Origin: Platanthera guangdongensis
Taxonomy: Eukaryota; Streptophyta; Magnoliopsida; Asparagales; Orchidaceae
Direction of reading: 5' to 3'
NCBI GenBank assembly: GCA_039583875.1
Contig: CM077161.1
Location: 62,625,885-62,689,884, forward strand
DNA length: 64,000 bases
Positions 44,291 through 56,179 of the stretch are shown here, in pieces. Made by a program: the position numbers and the translations under genes. Each line of letters opens with the position of its first letter. Within the stretch, counting starts at the first letter, position 1. Under the pieces are notes generated by a model, which had not been told where the DNA came from, made no database searches, and was given only the letters and a program-made list of their open reading frames with translations.

Positions 44291-44699
44291 GCCTCGAACC
44301 GCTTCTTCCCTGCTCAATTCCACTTCCATTTCCATTGTTGTTGCAGACTCAGCTGCTCCGGTCGCTGTCCCTGCCTCCTCCGTATTTTGCTCCTTCTAGG
44401 AATTGATTTCGCTTCTGCTGTTCTATTTTAATATCACTTTTGGTTTGGGTTTTGGTTCCCCATGACTCAGAACTTTGGCCGCTCCTTCATTCTACCGACG
44501 CTCTTTCCGCAGGTCAAACCCAAATCGAACCCCAAATCGAAGCCGCAGCCGCTGCCGCTGTCGCAACCGCTGCCAGTGTCGTTGCCAATGACGCCTCTAT
44601 GGCCTCGTCGCTGCCGCTGCCTCTTCCGCATTTTGCTGCGCTCTTCTTCCCCTTCCAGGTTTGGAATTTTAATTTTCTTTGCTTTTGGTTGTGATTTAG

Positions 44700-45775
44700 A
44701 TTTGGGTTCTTGATTTTAATATCAGTTTGTTTGGGTTGTTGATTTTAATATCAGTTTGTTTGGGTTATGGATTTCAATATCAGCTCTGCATTTGAAAACT
44801 GATTTTATTTGGTTTCAGTTTTTGATTTTGTCATCTCCAATTGGATATAAAACTGCTCTAAGGTTGACATGTCATTAAAATTTCATTAAAACTGATGTCA
44901 GTTTTGAGATCAAAATACAAATATTTGTTGATAAATACTTTTGTTATCTTTGGAGATAAGCTTAGTGAGAACAACTATATCGTAGCCTACCATAACAATG
45001 CCGACACGACATCATAGCCTAACATAACATCAAATTCTTCCTAAGGTCGATGCTCAAACTTTACATTAATGCACTTGGTTGATGCATCCAAGTGCATGGA
45101 ATTGATGTTCATCGCCAGCCACAAATAGTATCATTCAACAGGTTAGTATTTTCTTCTACCAGTTGGTATTGTCTTACTTCATAACTATATATTACTCTAA
45201 TGCACTATTGAAATTGTTTTTTTCAATGACTACAGGATTGTTTGTCTTTGTACTTCAACTGTTTTTAACCTTAACACATTCTTTATTAGGCTAATTTTGT
45301 ATGTGTTGAAAAGTGAATGATTACTGCGCATGTGTTAACAATATGAATTTAAGAGATCATTAATGTTTTCATATTTACATGAAACATCTAGCTTCACAGT
45401 TGATGACACCGACAATGTAATGAGTCCTTTTCTTTTGTGTTCATATGTTCTCAGATTTTTGTGTTCTTCGCTTTCTAAGATTTCTTTTTATACCCTCAAT
45501 AGAATAATTTGAGTTACTATTACGCACAGTACACACTCCTGCTCCATCTCATAAAAAAGAGTCACGAGAGATATCCTTTCCCAGGCCCTTATTTTGATCC
45601 CTACATTGTCTCAAAAAAATGCACATGACATAACAAATTGTAGTTGAAGCATCAGCATCATTGCCAAACCAGGGTGGTCTAGCCCAACATAAACGTGGAA
45701 GGGCTTCGACTTCAAAGATAACGACTGAGCAAACATGATTAACAGTTAAGCCAAAAACATGATTTAGCCACCACG
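44700..45775. other. Interior of Helitron-like element 2, no gene seen
   Basis: AT-rich sequence without a useful frame. TTTTAATATCAGTTTGTTTGGG is repeated near 44,715 and 44,745. Confidence 0.4.
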
Positions 45776-46340
45776 ATGAAGTGACGCCCCCACGATAAAG
45801 GTCTCCACCACGACAAATGTCGCCACCACGACAAGTGACGCCACCACGACAAGTGATGCACCAACGACCAATGTCGCCCCCACAAAAAATGTCACCCCAC
45901 GACGAATGTTGACCGCACGGGGTACTTTTGGTTGGGATTTAGCTTTTCAGACGAATGTCTCCCCTACGACGAATGTCGCCTCCACAACGAATGTCGGCCC
46001 CGCAGAATGTAGCCCCCATGCCGAATGTCACCCTCACTACGAATGTCGCCACCACGACGAATGTCGCCCCAACGACGAATGTCGCCCCCCCCCCCCCCCC
46101 CCCCCCCCCCCACGACTAATGTCGCCCCAATGACGAATGTCTCCCCCCACGACGAATGTCGCCCCCACGACGAATGTAGCCCCCACGACGATTGTTGCCC
46201 CCACGATGAATGTTGCCCCCACGATGAATGTCTCCCCCTCGACGAATGTCCCCCCATGACAAATGTAGCCCCCTCGACAAATGTCGCACCCACGACGAAT
46301 GTCGTCCCCTCGAAAATTGTCGTACCCATCACGAATGTTG
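45776..46340. repeat. CCCACGACGAATGTCG minisatellite
   Basis: About 30 units of roughly 15-18 bp with core CACGACGAATGTCGCC. It is interrupted by a 27-base C run (46085-46111). Frames across it (Thr-Asn-Val and Asp-Glu-Cys-Arg type repeats) follow the repeat and are not genes. Confidence 0.85.
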
Positions 46341-46370
46341 CCCGCACGGGGTCCCCCGTGCACGACTGCT

Positions 46371-46482
<112 letters not shown>

Positions 46483-46722
46483 CAGCTTATTGGTATTTTA
46501 AATCCAAAATATTTCTCACCTATTAAATGTGGGACTAAAATACAATACTTTAAAGTTACTTCTACTCATCCAATGATCTGATATTAGTATCGGCAGTTTT
46601 TTCTCTTTATGGGTTTCTTGTGTTGTTTTTCTATTCAACATTCATGGCATGTCATCTTATCTTAATAAAAAATGTTGTGTAGTACTTCTAATTTTAGCTT
46701 CTTTGGTTGATGGCTATATGCA

Positions 46723-47115
46723 GCGACATTTTGGGATGTCACACCAACAGGCCTTGACACAAGTAACCGCACAAGCCGCTCATTCTCATGCTCAAAATAA
46801 TAGCATGGAAGAACATCCATCTTCTCCCTCATCAAGCACCTTCACACAACAAGTTTCCAACATTAACATGCAGTATATTTATTCGGACACAAATAATCAT
46901 AATTTTGGATCTACGGTTGCCCCTTATTTTGACCAAATATCTCAATCAGCAGCCATTGTTGTTGATAAACTTGTTGATGATAGCTACAACTGGAAAAAAT
47001 ATGGGCAAAAGCAGGATAAGGGCAGTGATATCCAAGGAGCTACTATAAATGTAACCACCCAAAATGTCCAGTCAAGAAGAAAGTCTAACGTTCCCTTGAT
47101 GGAAGTGACCGAGAT
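46723..47115 (+). pseudogene. Group I WRKY pseudo-exon, 5' part, split by a retrotransposon
   Basis: A splice acceptor (CTATATGCAG, ending 46722) precedes RHFGMSHQQALTQVTAQA, a motif I associate with group I WRKY factors of the WRKY3/4 kind. Next come a Ser/Gln-rich linker and DDSYNWKKYGQK, the DNA-binding heptapeptide with Lys for Arg. A missing base near 47,030 shifts the frame, after which YYKCNHPKCPVKKK gives the first two zinc ligands. A TAA stop and a second missing base follow. The family B element enters at VTEI. The His-X-His half is at 53793. Normally such a protein binds W-box DNA. Here the exon is dead. It may be a decayed gene or a captured fragment. Confidence 0.8.
47111..47115. 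other. Target-site duplication GAGAT, left copy
   Basis: Exactly repeated at 53793-53797 after the right LTR. The duplicated bases are WRKY coding sequence. Confidence 0.9.
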
Positions 47116-49283
47116 TATTGAAATTTGTGAAGTGAAAGTGGGTGAATGGAACACTTGGACCTATCCGCGCGGACTACGCGGACAGGGTTGGCAGACTGCT
47201 AAGTCGGCAGGGATGTTACAGACGGTTTGCTCTATAGCGGCCTGGGTGGTCTGTTCGTGCGAACTACACGGACAGCAGTGGCGGTTAGCCAGGTCTTCTT
47301 ATGCTCAGCAGGCAGTTGGATCCCAGAAAGTAACCGGGCGGATAGAAATTCTATCTGCGGAGTCTGGCATGAAGCGTACTGAAGAACTGGAGCTCGGCAG
47401 ACTGGTTTGGCATTTGCCTTGGTCTTACTCTGGTGTAGTGGCAAGTGGAAGCCGCAGAGTCTGCCGGTCAGTGCGGACAGAAGCTGGAGGTCGCCCGGTA
47501 TGGCAGGCTAGATCTAGTGTCCGCCAGTAAGTGCAGACTGACCCTTGTGGTCAGCGGACTGGACTTGGTGGGTTCTGAACTAAGTCCATGTTGGCTCAGT
47601 CCGGGGAGATCGCGCAGTGGAGCGCGGACTGTTTCTCTCAGTCTGCCAAGCTCAGCATGAGTGTTGTTGCCTTGATTGCTAGCTTGAGGATATGCGGACT
47701 GGAGATTGCGTGCACAAGCGTGCGGACTGGAGCTAGTGTCCGCTGAGTCCGGTTGAGCCTTATGAGGCTATGGACTCAGGGATGCGGACTGAGAAGTCTG
47801 CAGGGATACGGACTGAGGAGTCTGCAGGAGTTGCAGATTGGAGTAGTCTCTAGTAGAAGCGGACTAAGAAGTCTTCATGAGATACGGACTGGTGTGTCTG
47901 CTATGTAAGCAGACCAGTGCTGAGTCCGCTGAGTCCGGTTGAGCCTTGTGATAAGGCTATGGACTCAGATAAGCACACTGGAGTGGTCTGTCCGCTGAGT
48001 TCGGCGGTGCCTTGGAGAAGGTAATGGACTCTGGATGAGCGGACAAAAGCGGTGTGTCCGCTGAGTCCGGCTTGTGCCTTTGTGGAAAAGCCGGGGGCTC
48101 GGGTTGTGAGGACTGAAGCCGGGTGTCCGCTGAGTCCGGCAGGTGCCTTGGTGGCGAGGCTGTGGGCTCAGGTTAAGCGGGCTGGTGCTGTGTCCGCGGA
48201 TTGGCAGACTGTTGCGGAGTCCAGCTGTGGTGGTCCTGGCTTGGCCTTTGGCGATAAGTCAGACTAGAGATTGCTGTCCGGCCTTGGTGATGTCTTCGCG
48301 GCTTGGCCTTTGGCAACAAGGCGGACTAGAGATTGGAGTCCGGCCTTGGAGAAGCTAGGCGGGATGGCTATCCGCACAGGAGCGGCGAACTGGTATGTAT
48401 ATGCAGGCTGGCAGATACACTTGTTCCATCTGCGGGATGTGGCGGTTATCCTATCATCTAGGGCGGTGACCATACTCATCATCGTGACAATAAATAGGAC
48501 CCATGTCACATCAGAAGGAGGAGAGAACCAAAGTAAGTGAATAGTAATTTGAGCTCGTGTTAGTTGCAGTGGACTGGACTATGGTGTCCGCGCAGTTTGA
48601 TAGAGTTGACCGGGTTGTGATGTGCAGGTTGTGCGGATAGCGCTGAAAAGCTAGGACTTGGCTCTGATTGTGGTCAGGGATAGTGCGGACTCTGTGGTTA
48701 AGCAACAGGCGGTAAACAGCAGGTCGCGGACAACGACTAGGCGGTCTTCTCTTTGGCAACTTGGTTTGGGGTTCAAGACGTCGCCTGTCTCAGGCGGACT
48801 GTTCTATTCGACATCGCAGCATGTGCGGTCTGGCGGCTAGGCGACCTCGCGGTCAGGCGGCTTATATATTGGCGGTGAAGAGCTAAGCATTGGAATAAGG
48901 GGCAGTACGTGCGGCTTGGTTTGGGCTTTGCGACCTAGTGGATTGAGTGGACTCTACAGTAGTAGACTGCGCGGCTTGGTGTTTGAGATCGCGCGGCTTG
49001 TATAGTTTTTGTCTTTGTAACTGTCTCTTCTCTCCCTGTGTTGGTTTTGGCGAATCATGTCTCGCCATGTATGTCTCGCCTTGTAAAGAAGTTTGTTATT
49101 GATCAATAAAGATATTTGCTTGTTGCATGTGTTGCTGGTTGTTACTGCTTTGTTGAGATAATCACTGCTTTCTCCAAGATCCGGGAAAACGTTCAACATT
49201 ATAAGTGGAAGTGTCCTCCTCCGGTTTGTTGAGTTTCAACATGGTATCCGAGGAGGCCTCTACGGGTTTGTTGAATTTTAACA
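47116..49283 (+). repeat. 5' LTR of the family B plus copy
   Basis: Dense in GCGGACT and GTCCGC words. The TATA position is degraded (GACAATAAATAGG at 48486-48498), while the 3' LTR keeps CCTATAAATAGG. Frames inside it are repeat-derived. Confidence 0.9.
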
Positions 49284-49294
49284 TGGTATCAGAG
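49284..49294 (+). promoter_or_regulatory. Primer binding site of the family B plus copy
   Basis: TGGTATCAGAG directly after TTTTAACA. Confidence 0.85.
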
Positions 49295-49366
49295 GGAGGT
49301 TGGAGTGGTCAAGCAGTGATCAATGGGAGTAGTTGCTCTTGTGAAGAGTAAACCAGTGGTAGAACC

Positions 49367-49840
49367 ATGGCAGCGGAAGATACAAGTTGTCTTGGAATTG
49401 ATCTTCTTACAGAGATGAACTTTGAAAGGTGGAAGTCTTGTATGAAGTGCTTTCTTCTTAGCGAGGACCTTTGGGAGGTTGTATGCGGAGCAGGAAGACA
49501 AGAGGCTACTGCTGGCAATGTTGAAGAGATGACAGCTTGGAAAAAGACAAATGAGAGAGCAGAGTCTATTCTCAGGCAGGTGATCTCATCAGAGCTCTTG
49601 GACCACATCAGTGGATGTGGGTCAACTGCGGAGTTTTGGACTTCCCTTGTTGGGTTGTTCAGGAAGGAGGTGAAGGTTGCTACAGAAGATGGTCCCTCTA
49701 CTTCATATCAGGAAGAAAAGAGTGTTTCTCCTAGGCGTGATAAGAAGAGGAAGGAAGGACCAAGGTGCTATAAATGCAAGCAACAAGGTCATCTCAGGAA
49801 GGAGTGCAAGATTGTCTTGACCTCATCGAATGTTGCTTAA
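49367..49840 (+). CDS. Short gag of family B, plus copy
   Basis: 157 residues, open, and aligned end to end with the minus-copy gag. It contains LGIDLLTEMNFERWKSCMKC, LWEVVCGAG, SSELLDHISGCG, FWTSLVGLFRK, then EDGPSTSYQEE and the knuckle CYKCKQQGHLRKEC (about 133-146). The short join after LFRK is the same in both copies, so the gag deletion is shared. The start is the ATG shared with the other copy. It stops at TAA 49838-49840, about 17 residues earlier than the minus copy. Confidence 0.7.
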   Translation: MAAEDTSCLGIDLLTEMNFERWKSCMKCFLLSEDLWEVVCGAGRQEATAGNVEEMTAWKKTNERAESILRQVISSELLDHISGCGSTAEFWTSLVGLFRKEVKVATEDGPSTSYQEEKSVSPRRDKKRKEGPRCYKCKQQGHLRKECKIVLTSSNVA

Positions 49841-49914
49841 GTAGGGAGGAAGGAGAAGAACATTGTTGGGTTATCAACAAGTTCTGGAGCTGATCAGATG
49901 AAGGCCAGTGATAG

Positions 49915-50973
49915 TGCAGCTATCTGGCATGAAAGACTTGGCCATGTGGGGATGGACAAGCAGAAAGCTATGGCAGGGAGAAGACTTGTAAGAGGCTTGC
50001 CTAGGTTGTCATCCTAAGGCGACGGTCAAGCTTGCGCGGGATGTCAGCATGGTGAAGCTTATCGCTTTACAGTTGATAAGGTGCAGTCCAGATGTAAAGC
50101 ACCTTTGGAGGTTGTCCATTGTGCTCTGGTGGGACCGACCGTTACAGCCAGTCTTGGAGGCAGTAGGTTCATGCTGATATTGGTTGATGACTATTCAAGG
50201 TATACATGGGTAACTTCATGAAGGAGAAGTCCAACATGTTTCGCTTGTTTATGGAGTTCAAGAAGCTTGCAGAAGGCCATCTTGGCCGACGGATCAAGAA
50301 GTTGAGGACAAGCATCGGTGTTGAGTTTGACTCAACCGAGTTCTCCAACTTTTGCAGGAAGTATGGGATCCGAAGAGAGCTGTCTTGTGGACATACTTCA
50401 CAGCAAGGTGGTGTTGCAGATCGGATGATCCATTTGTTGACGGAGACCTGCAAGTGTTGGCTTCTGTGCAAAAGCATTCTGAAGGCCTTTTGGGCAGAAG
50501 GGATGGCTTGTGCAGCTCATGTCATCAACTGGATGCCTCTTAGTCCGATCATTGTAAAGACTCCTTATGAGCTGATGTTTGGGATGAAGCCCAGCATGAA
50601 GCACCTTCGGGTGTTTGGATCTACCTGCTATGTACACACTCCAGATGCTCTCAATACGAAGCTAGTCTTTGTTGGGTATGATGAGCAGAGGAGAAGATGG
50701 AGGTGTATGGATCCTGCGGCGAAGAGATTCATCGTGTCAAAAGACATTGCATTCGATGAGTTGACGTCGTATTTGGGTAGCTATTATGTGGAGCTAGAGA
50801 TGAGTAGTTCAGATGGTGGGCTGAAGGAGGCTACTGCTAAGGAAGAAAGGGAGCTGTCTGAGTCACCAGGAGCTCCAGTTTTTCTAGCTCCGGGGCAAAG
50901 GCGTCAGGGTCGAGAAGCAGGGGGAGCGATACTCCAAGTTCTTCTAGCTCGAAGACGGAAGCTTCTAGTTTAA
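49915..50973 (+). pseudogene. Integrase region of family B, plus copy, catalytic residues lost
   Basis: HERLGHVGMDKQKAMAG and CAGCQ (about 49,927-50,055) are remnants of the gag-pre-integrase finger, with an in-frame stop between them. The core has VVHCALVGP (Ala for the first Asp), LRTSIGVEF (Ser for the second Asp) and QQGGVADRM (Asp for the Glu). A one-base loss after YSRYTWV (about 50,208) shifts the frame. From 50206 a 255-codon frame keeps KTPYELMFG and HLRVFGSTCY. The first two substitutions are identical to those of the minus copy. The frame is lost again within the Ser-rich region near 50,880. Confidence 0.75.
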
Positions 50974-51131
50974 GAAACAGGGAGAGAAAGGGGAGGCGTC
51001 TTGTTCCAAGTAGTTCTTGTTCGAGAGCGGAGACTTCTGGTTCAGGTATCAGGGGAAGCGTTGCTCCAGGTGCTCCTAGTTCCAGTGAGGAGGCGTCTTG
51101 TTCAGGAAGCAAGGGGAGTATTGTTCCGGGT

Positions 51132-51593
51132 TTGCCTGGGAATGGAGCTGGTTTAGGAAGAGCAGCAGAGGTGGTTAGCCATGATCAGGTTCTTCGGAGA
51201 TTGAAGAGGATCAGTAAGCCACCAGCTCGATATAGTGAAGGGAACATGGCGGGCTTGATTCCGTGTTTCTGTGTTAGTCCTCAGGTTGTGCAAGTTTCTT
51301 CTGGCTGTGATGACCCCACTAGAATCATGGATGTGGTTGACACCAAGGCTGAAGAGGTGACTTCTCTCAGAGGTAACGAGGCTTGGGCTTTTGTGCCCAA
51401 AGTAGTTGGTGATACTCCTGTGATACATGAGTGGAGGTTGAAGCTGAAGAAGGCAGAGGGAAGCATGGCTCATTGTGGGAGATGCTGGAGGGCTCCCTCA
51501 TGGTCCATGATATGTGGGGCGAGGACTATGTCTTGGGCATTTATTCGTAGATGCTATCAGAGGGATCAGGTGCAAGGTTACGGGAGCTGCTAG
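51132..51593 (+). pseudogene. Linker and RT stub of family B, plus copy
   Basis: It reads VVSHDQVLRRLKRISKPPAR, the typical stretch before copia RT, then VDTKAEEVTSLRGNEAWAFV and HEWRLKLKKAEGS, the RT start. It then jumps to GRCWRAPSWS, the junction also seen in the minus copy. It ends 23 bases before the purine tract. RT catalytic motifs and RNase H are absent. Confidence 0.7.
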
Positions 51594-51616
51594 AGTTATT
51601 CACCACTTCTCACTTC

Positions 51617-51625
51617 AAGGGGGAG
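51617..51625 (+). promoter_or_regulatory. Polypurine tract of the family B plus copy
   Basis: AAGGGGGAG abuts the 3' LTR start TGTTGAAATTTATG. Confidence 0.8.
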
Positions 51626-53792
51626 TGTTGAAATTTATGAAGTGAAAGTGGGTGAATGGAACACTTAGACCTATCCGCGCGGACTACGCGGACAGGGTTG
51701 GCGGACTGCTAAGTCAGCAGGGATGTTGTAGACGGTTTGCTCTATAGCGGCCTGGGTGGTCTGTTCGTGCGAACTACGCTGATAGCAGTGGCGGTTAGCC
51801 AGGTCATCTTATGCTCAGCAGGCAGTTGGATCCCAGAAAGTAATCGGGCGGATAGAAATTCTATCAGCGTAGTCCGTCATGAAGCGGACTGAAGAACTGG
51901 AGCTCGGCAGACCGGTTTGGCATTTTCCTTGGTCTTGCTCTGGTGTAGCGGCAAGTGGAAGCCGCGGAGTCTGCCGGTCAGCGCGGACAGAAGCTGGAGG
52001 TCGCCCGGTATGGCGGGCTAGATCAAGTGTCCGCTAGTAAGTGCGGACTGGCCCTTGTGGTCAGCGGACTGGATTTGATGGGTTCTGAACCAAGTCCAGA
52101 TTGGCTCAGTCCGGGGAGATCGCGCAGTGGAGCGCGGACTATTTCTCTCAGTCCGCCAAGCTCGGCAGGAGTGTTGTTGCCTTGATTGCTAGCTTGAGGA
52201 TATGCGGACTGGAGATTGCGTGCGCAAGCGTGCGGACTGGAGCTAGAGTCCGGTTGAGCCTTATGAGGCTATGGACTCAGGGATGCGGACTGAGAAGTCT
52301 GCAGGGATACGGACTGAGGAGTCTGCAGGAGTTGCAGACTGGAGTAGTCTCCAGTAGAAGCGGACTGGAGAAGTCTGCAGGAGATGCGGACTGGTGTGTC
52401 TACTGTGTAAGCAGACCGGTGTTGAGTCCGCTGAGTCCGGTTGAGCCTTACGATATGGCTATGGACTCAGATAAGAAAACTGGAGTGGTATGTCCGCTGA
52501 GTTCGGCGGTGCCATGGAGAAGGTAATGGACTCTGGATGAGCGGACTGAATCGGTGTGTCCGCTGAGTCCGGCTTTTGCCTTTGTGGCAAAGCCGGGGGC
52601 TCGGGTTGTGCGAACTGAAGACGGGTGTCCGCTGAGTCTAGCAGGTGCCTTGGTGGCGAGGTTGCGGGCTCGGGTTAAGCGGGCTGGTGCTGTGTCCGCG
52701 GATTGGCAGACTGTTGTTGGGGAGTCCGGCTGTGGTGGCACTGGCTTGGCCTTTGGCGATAAGGTGGACAGGAGATTGCTGCCCGGCATTGGTGATGTCT
52801 TGGCGGCTTGGCCTTTGGTGATAAGGCGGACTGGAGATTGGAGTCCGGCCTTGGAGGAGCTAGGCAGGCTGGCTATCTACACAGGAGCGGCGAACTGGTG
52901 TGTATCTGCGGGCTGGCGGATACGCTTGTTCTTGCTGCGGGATGTGGCGGTTATCCTATCGTCTAGGGCGGTGACCATACTCATCATCGTACCTATAAAT
53001 AGGACCCATGTCACATCAGGAGGGGGAGAGAACCGAAGTAAGTGAACAGTAATTTGATCTAGAGTAAGTTGCAGCGGACTGGACTATGGTGTCCACGCGG
53101 TTTGATAGAGTTGACCGGGTTGTGTTGTGCAGGTTTTGCGGATAGCGCTGGAAAGCTAGGACTTGGCTCTGATTGTGGTCATGGATAGTGCGGACTCTGT
53201 GGTTAAGCAACAGGCGGTAAACAACAGCTCGCGGACAGCGACTAGGCGGTCTTCTCTTTGGCAACTTGGTTTGGGTTTCAAGAAGTCGCCTGTCTCAGGC
53301 GGACTGTTCTATTCGGCATCGCAGCGTGTGCGGTCTGGCGGCTAGGCGACCTCGCGGTCAGGCGGCTTGCAGATCGGCGGTGAAGAGCTAAGCATTGGAA
53401 TAAGGGGTAGTCCGCGTGGCTTCGTTGCGGCTTTGCGACCTGGCGGATTGAGCGGACTCCACAACAGTAGACCACGCGGCTTGGTGTTTGAGACCGCGCG
53501 GCTTGTATAGTTTTTGTCTTTGTAATTGTCTCTGCTCTCCCTGTATTTGTTTTGGCGAATCATGTCTCGCCATGTATGTCTCGCCTTGTAAATTAAGAAG
53601 TTTGTTGTTGATCAATAAAGATATTTGCTTGCTGCATGTGTTGCTGGTTGTTACTGCTTTGTTGAGATAACCCCTGCTTTCTCCAAGATCCGAGAAAACA
53701 TTCAACATTATAAGTGGAGGTGTCCTCCTCCGGTTTGTTGAGTTTCAACATGGTATCTGAGGAGGACTCTGCGGGTTTGTTGAATTTTAACA
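51626..53792 (+). repeat. 3' LTR of the family B plus copy
   Basis: 2167 bp, TGTTGAAATTT ... TTGAATTTTAACA. TATA box CCTATAAATAGG at 52992-53003. Confidence 0.9.
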
Positions 53793-53797
53793 GAGAT
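53793..53797. other. Target-site duplication GAGAT, right copy
   Basis: Exact repeat of 47111-47115. Confidence 0.9.
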
Positions 53798-53865
53798 AAT
53801 CTACAAGGGACAACACATCACCCGAAGCCACCATCTAATAAACGACCAAAAGAGATTGCAACATT
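53793..53865 (+). pseudogene. Group I WRKY pseudo-exon, 3' part
   Basis: It resumes the WRKY frame after the retrotransposon, beginning with the duplicated GAGAT: EIIYKGQH, then after one missing base HPKPPSNKRPKE. The two His of the zinc site (H-X-H) fall around the missing base. The end of the exon is unclear. Confidence 0.7.
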
Positions 53866-54198
53866 AGCCTTGATTGAATTTTTTTGTGTTTTGATTTGTA
53901 ACTTTCCTATTAACGTCTCTAAATTCTTGATCGCATCACATAATAAAGCCATTATTGTTATTCATACTATTGATCTAATTGCGAATCTAGTTTAAACTAC
54001 TCAATCCAGAGAAGTTGACAAGTTGCTCAATTCAAAAATTTATGTTGTATTTTGATTTCAATTAATATACATCCCATCATTTCCCGTCTCCTTTCAAAAA
54101 ATCAGAAAAAGATTTGTATTGAGAACAAATAGTTTATTTTTATAACTTCTGCAAGTAAATAAACCTTCGTTTTCCTTATTTAAATGATTTTTGTACAG

Positions 54199-54399
54199 GA
54201 GCAAGTTTTAGATGCAGACCAGAGGACAGATGCAGCCTATCAGGAGATTGCTGATCTGAAGAAAAATTATGAGAGAGAGATTGCAACACTAACTCAATCA
54301 GCGAAAGAATCACGTTCTCTGAAAGAAGCACGATTCAACAACTCAACGAAAACTGGTCTCTACTCTTGGTTTTATAATTATGACCGATGCAACATTTGA
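54199..54399 (+). pseudogene. Possible coiled-coil exon, unidentified
   Basis: After a splice-acceptor-like TTTTTGTACAG (ending 54198) an open frame reads EQVLDADQRTDAAYQEIADL, KKNYEREIATLTQSAKESRS. This is a regular charged heptad pattern typical of coiled coils, unlike the surrounding TE sequence. It has no relation to WRKY proteins that I can see. If it is an exon of a different gene, its presence next to a WRKY exon in the same orientation would suggest a chimeric, Helitron-like capture. I cannot name the gene. Confidence 0.35.
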
Positions 54400-56019
54400 A
54401 ATGAAATAATTTATGGGATTCTTACAACATTATGAACTGTGTTGGACAATATAAACTGGAGCAGTTATCATCATAGTTTGCCTCTGTAGACTGCAGTGTC
54501 TTCTGTTAATACCAATTGTATTTCGCTCCATCCAATTGGATACACCTTCTTACCTATTTGTACTTACTGTATCTTAGTGCATATCATGAATACTTCCTCT
54601 CCTTGTTAGGCTCACATTTCTTGTCTTATTGTATATGCATCTTAATTAGAGAGACACTATCTGTGTGCTTCTATTTTGATAGGGAATGCTATTTTTATGC
54701 TTTTATTTGACGGGTTATTTACTTTAAACTAGACCATAGACTTGCATCGCTACATCTGGTGTGGCCTGAGATGAACTCCATAAGGGCTTGCGTATGGTTG
54801 GAGAAGATGAAAAAAATGCTCAAATGCTGTAAGAATAATGTTCTGCATGCTAACTGAGTAATTCTGTTATCATGCTAGTAAGCATTGGCTTTTAGTAAGA
54901 TGCTGCTGAGAACTTATTGTTGAATAGCTTTAGCCTACAAAGATCTTGAAACTTGTGCATAATATAAAATTTTGAATAATTTATTTCTTTCATTTACTAA
55001 TTATGGACATTTAATAATCCACCAGAACTCTTTCAATTGCTGATCTATTCCTCGAACCAGCCGCCACCGCTACTTCCGAGACAGCCTTCTTGACACTCCC
55101 TCCAGTCACGGGATCTACTATCCCGCTACCGTCTACTGCTCAGGCCAATTTCTGAGCGAGTCTTTACATTTAGTTTTGATTGTATTTATATTATATGAAT
55201 GCTTATGGTTGTTTCTAGTCATATTCCACTAAATTTATTTGATAAATTCCCTTCAGTGGTCATGTGACATTCATATTCTAAACACTCAATTATATGATGT
55301 TATTACTTGTTTCCTGCTTAGAACCACTGTAATCAATTGCAGTTATTGCATGTGAGTTTTAGTTTTTTTATTTAATTAATTATTGCATGTCAGAGCAACT
55401 TCATGGTTGAGAATCATCTTCAAATTTACATTGCATTAGGGATATGCCATAAGTCTCTTATTTATTGGATTGTGTTTTGATTGCGTGCGTGCATTCGTCT
55501 CCATCTTCATTTTAGGAGTTGTCGTGGTTGCTTGCATTGCATACAAGGTTAGGTCATCACGTGTACGTCACCTGTAGATTCGTCTTGCATCATTATGTTT
55601 CAGAATCGAATTGGATAGAATTTAGAAACAATAAGCATAATACAATACATCGTGCTTGTTTTATTCAATTATTTTATTGGATGGGAGACAATTTGATGAT
55701 TTTACAAAAGTTTTGAATACATGATCTGAATGGTACTAATTGCTTTAGAAGTCATTTATTGCTTCCCTTCTTTTGAAATGTCATTATAAATTGCTTCTGA
55801 ACTTTTCTTGAAGGACCAGACAATTTCCAGTTGGAGTCCTTAATTCCTGGCTAGATCAGCCATGTGAATGTCTTAAGTAGGTATGTTGACATTATATCCT
55901 CTTTTTTTACTCTTTTCATGATTGAATCATCTTTATCCTAGTACGGAATTAGAGTTACGCTCTGTTTGGCGGGAAATTTTCGCTCCGGTGAGTTTTAAAA
56001 AAAACGCAATGGTCATAGA
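54400..56019. other. Region without supported gene
   Basis: AT-rich sequence. A C-rich patch (55,018-55,155) could be a small exon remnant, but no family is recognised. The phrase CTCTGTTTGGCGGGAAA at about 55,960 resembles MITE ends. Confidence 0.35.
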
Positions 56020-56179
56020 ATATATGTTTGGCATGATAATGGTTATGATCACCACCAAGAAAAGAATACTAGTTTTGAACATAAAAGTGGATGGAGTTCC
56101 ATAGTTGAGATCGGGGTTTCACGAATGATGGTTCATAACCACTGCGTTTATGACCGCTACTGTCATGCCAAACGGAGCC
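56020..56179. mobile_element. Foldback MITE, GGCTCCGTTTGGCATG family
   Basis: The left arm TATGTTTGGCATGATAATGG mirrors the right arm ending CTGTCATGCCAAACGGAGCC. The interior has no coding. Related ends occur at 57157 and, more distantly, 58187. Confidence 0.6.

Larger units (their letters stand above)
47116..53792 (+). mobile_element. Family B non-autonomous Ty1/copia element, plus-strand copy
   Basis: The LTRs at 47116-49283 (2168 bp) and 51626-53792 (2167 bp) flank a 2342-bp interior, with a perfect GAGAT target duplication. The first bases are TATTG in the 5' LTR and TGTTG in the 3' LTR. The primer site TGGTATCAGAG and purine tract AAGGGGGAG are present. The interior shares every large gap with the minus copy at 23706-29819: short gag, no protease, integrase without its acidic triad, RT stub only, no RNase H. 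The LTRs are longer and more diverged than in the minus copy, so this insertion is probably older. Confidence 0.9.
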
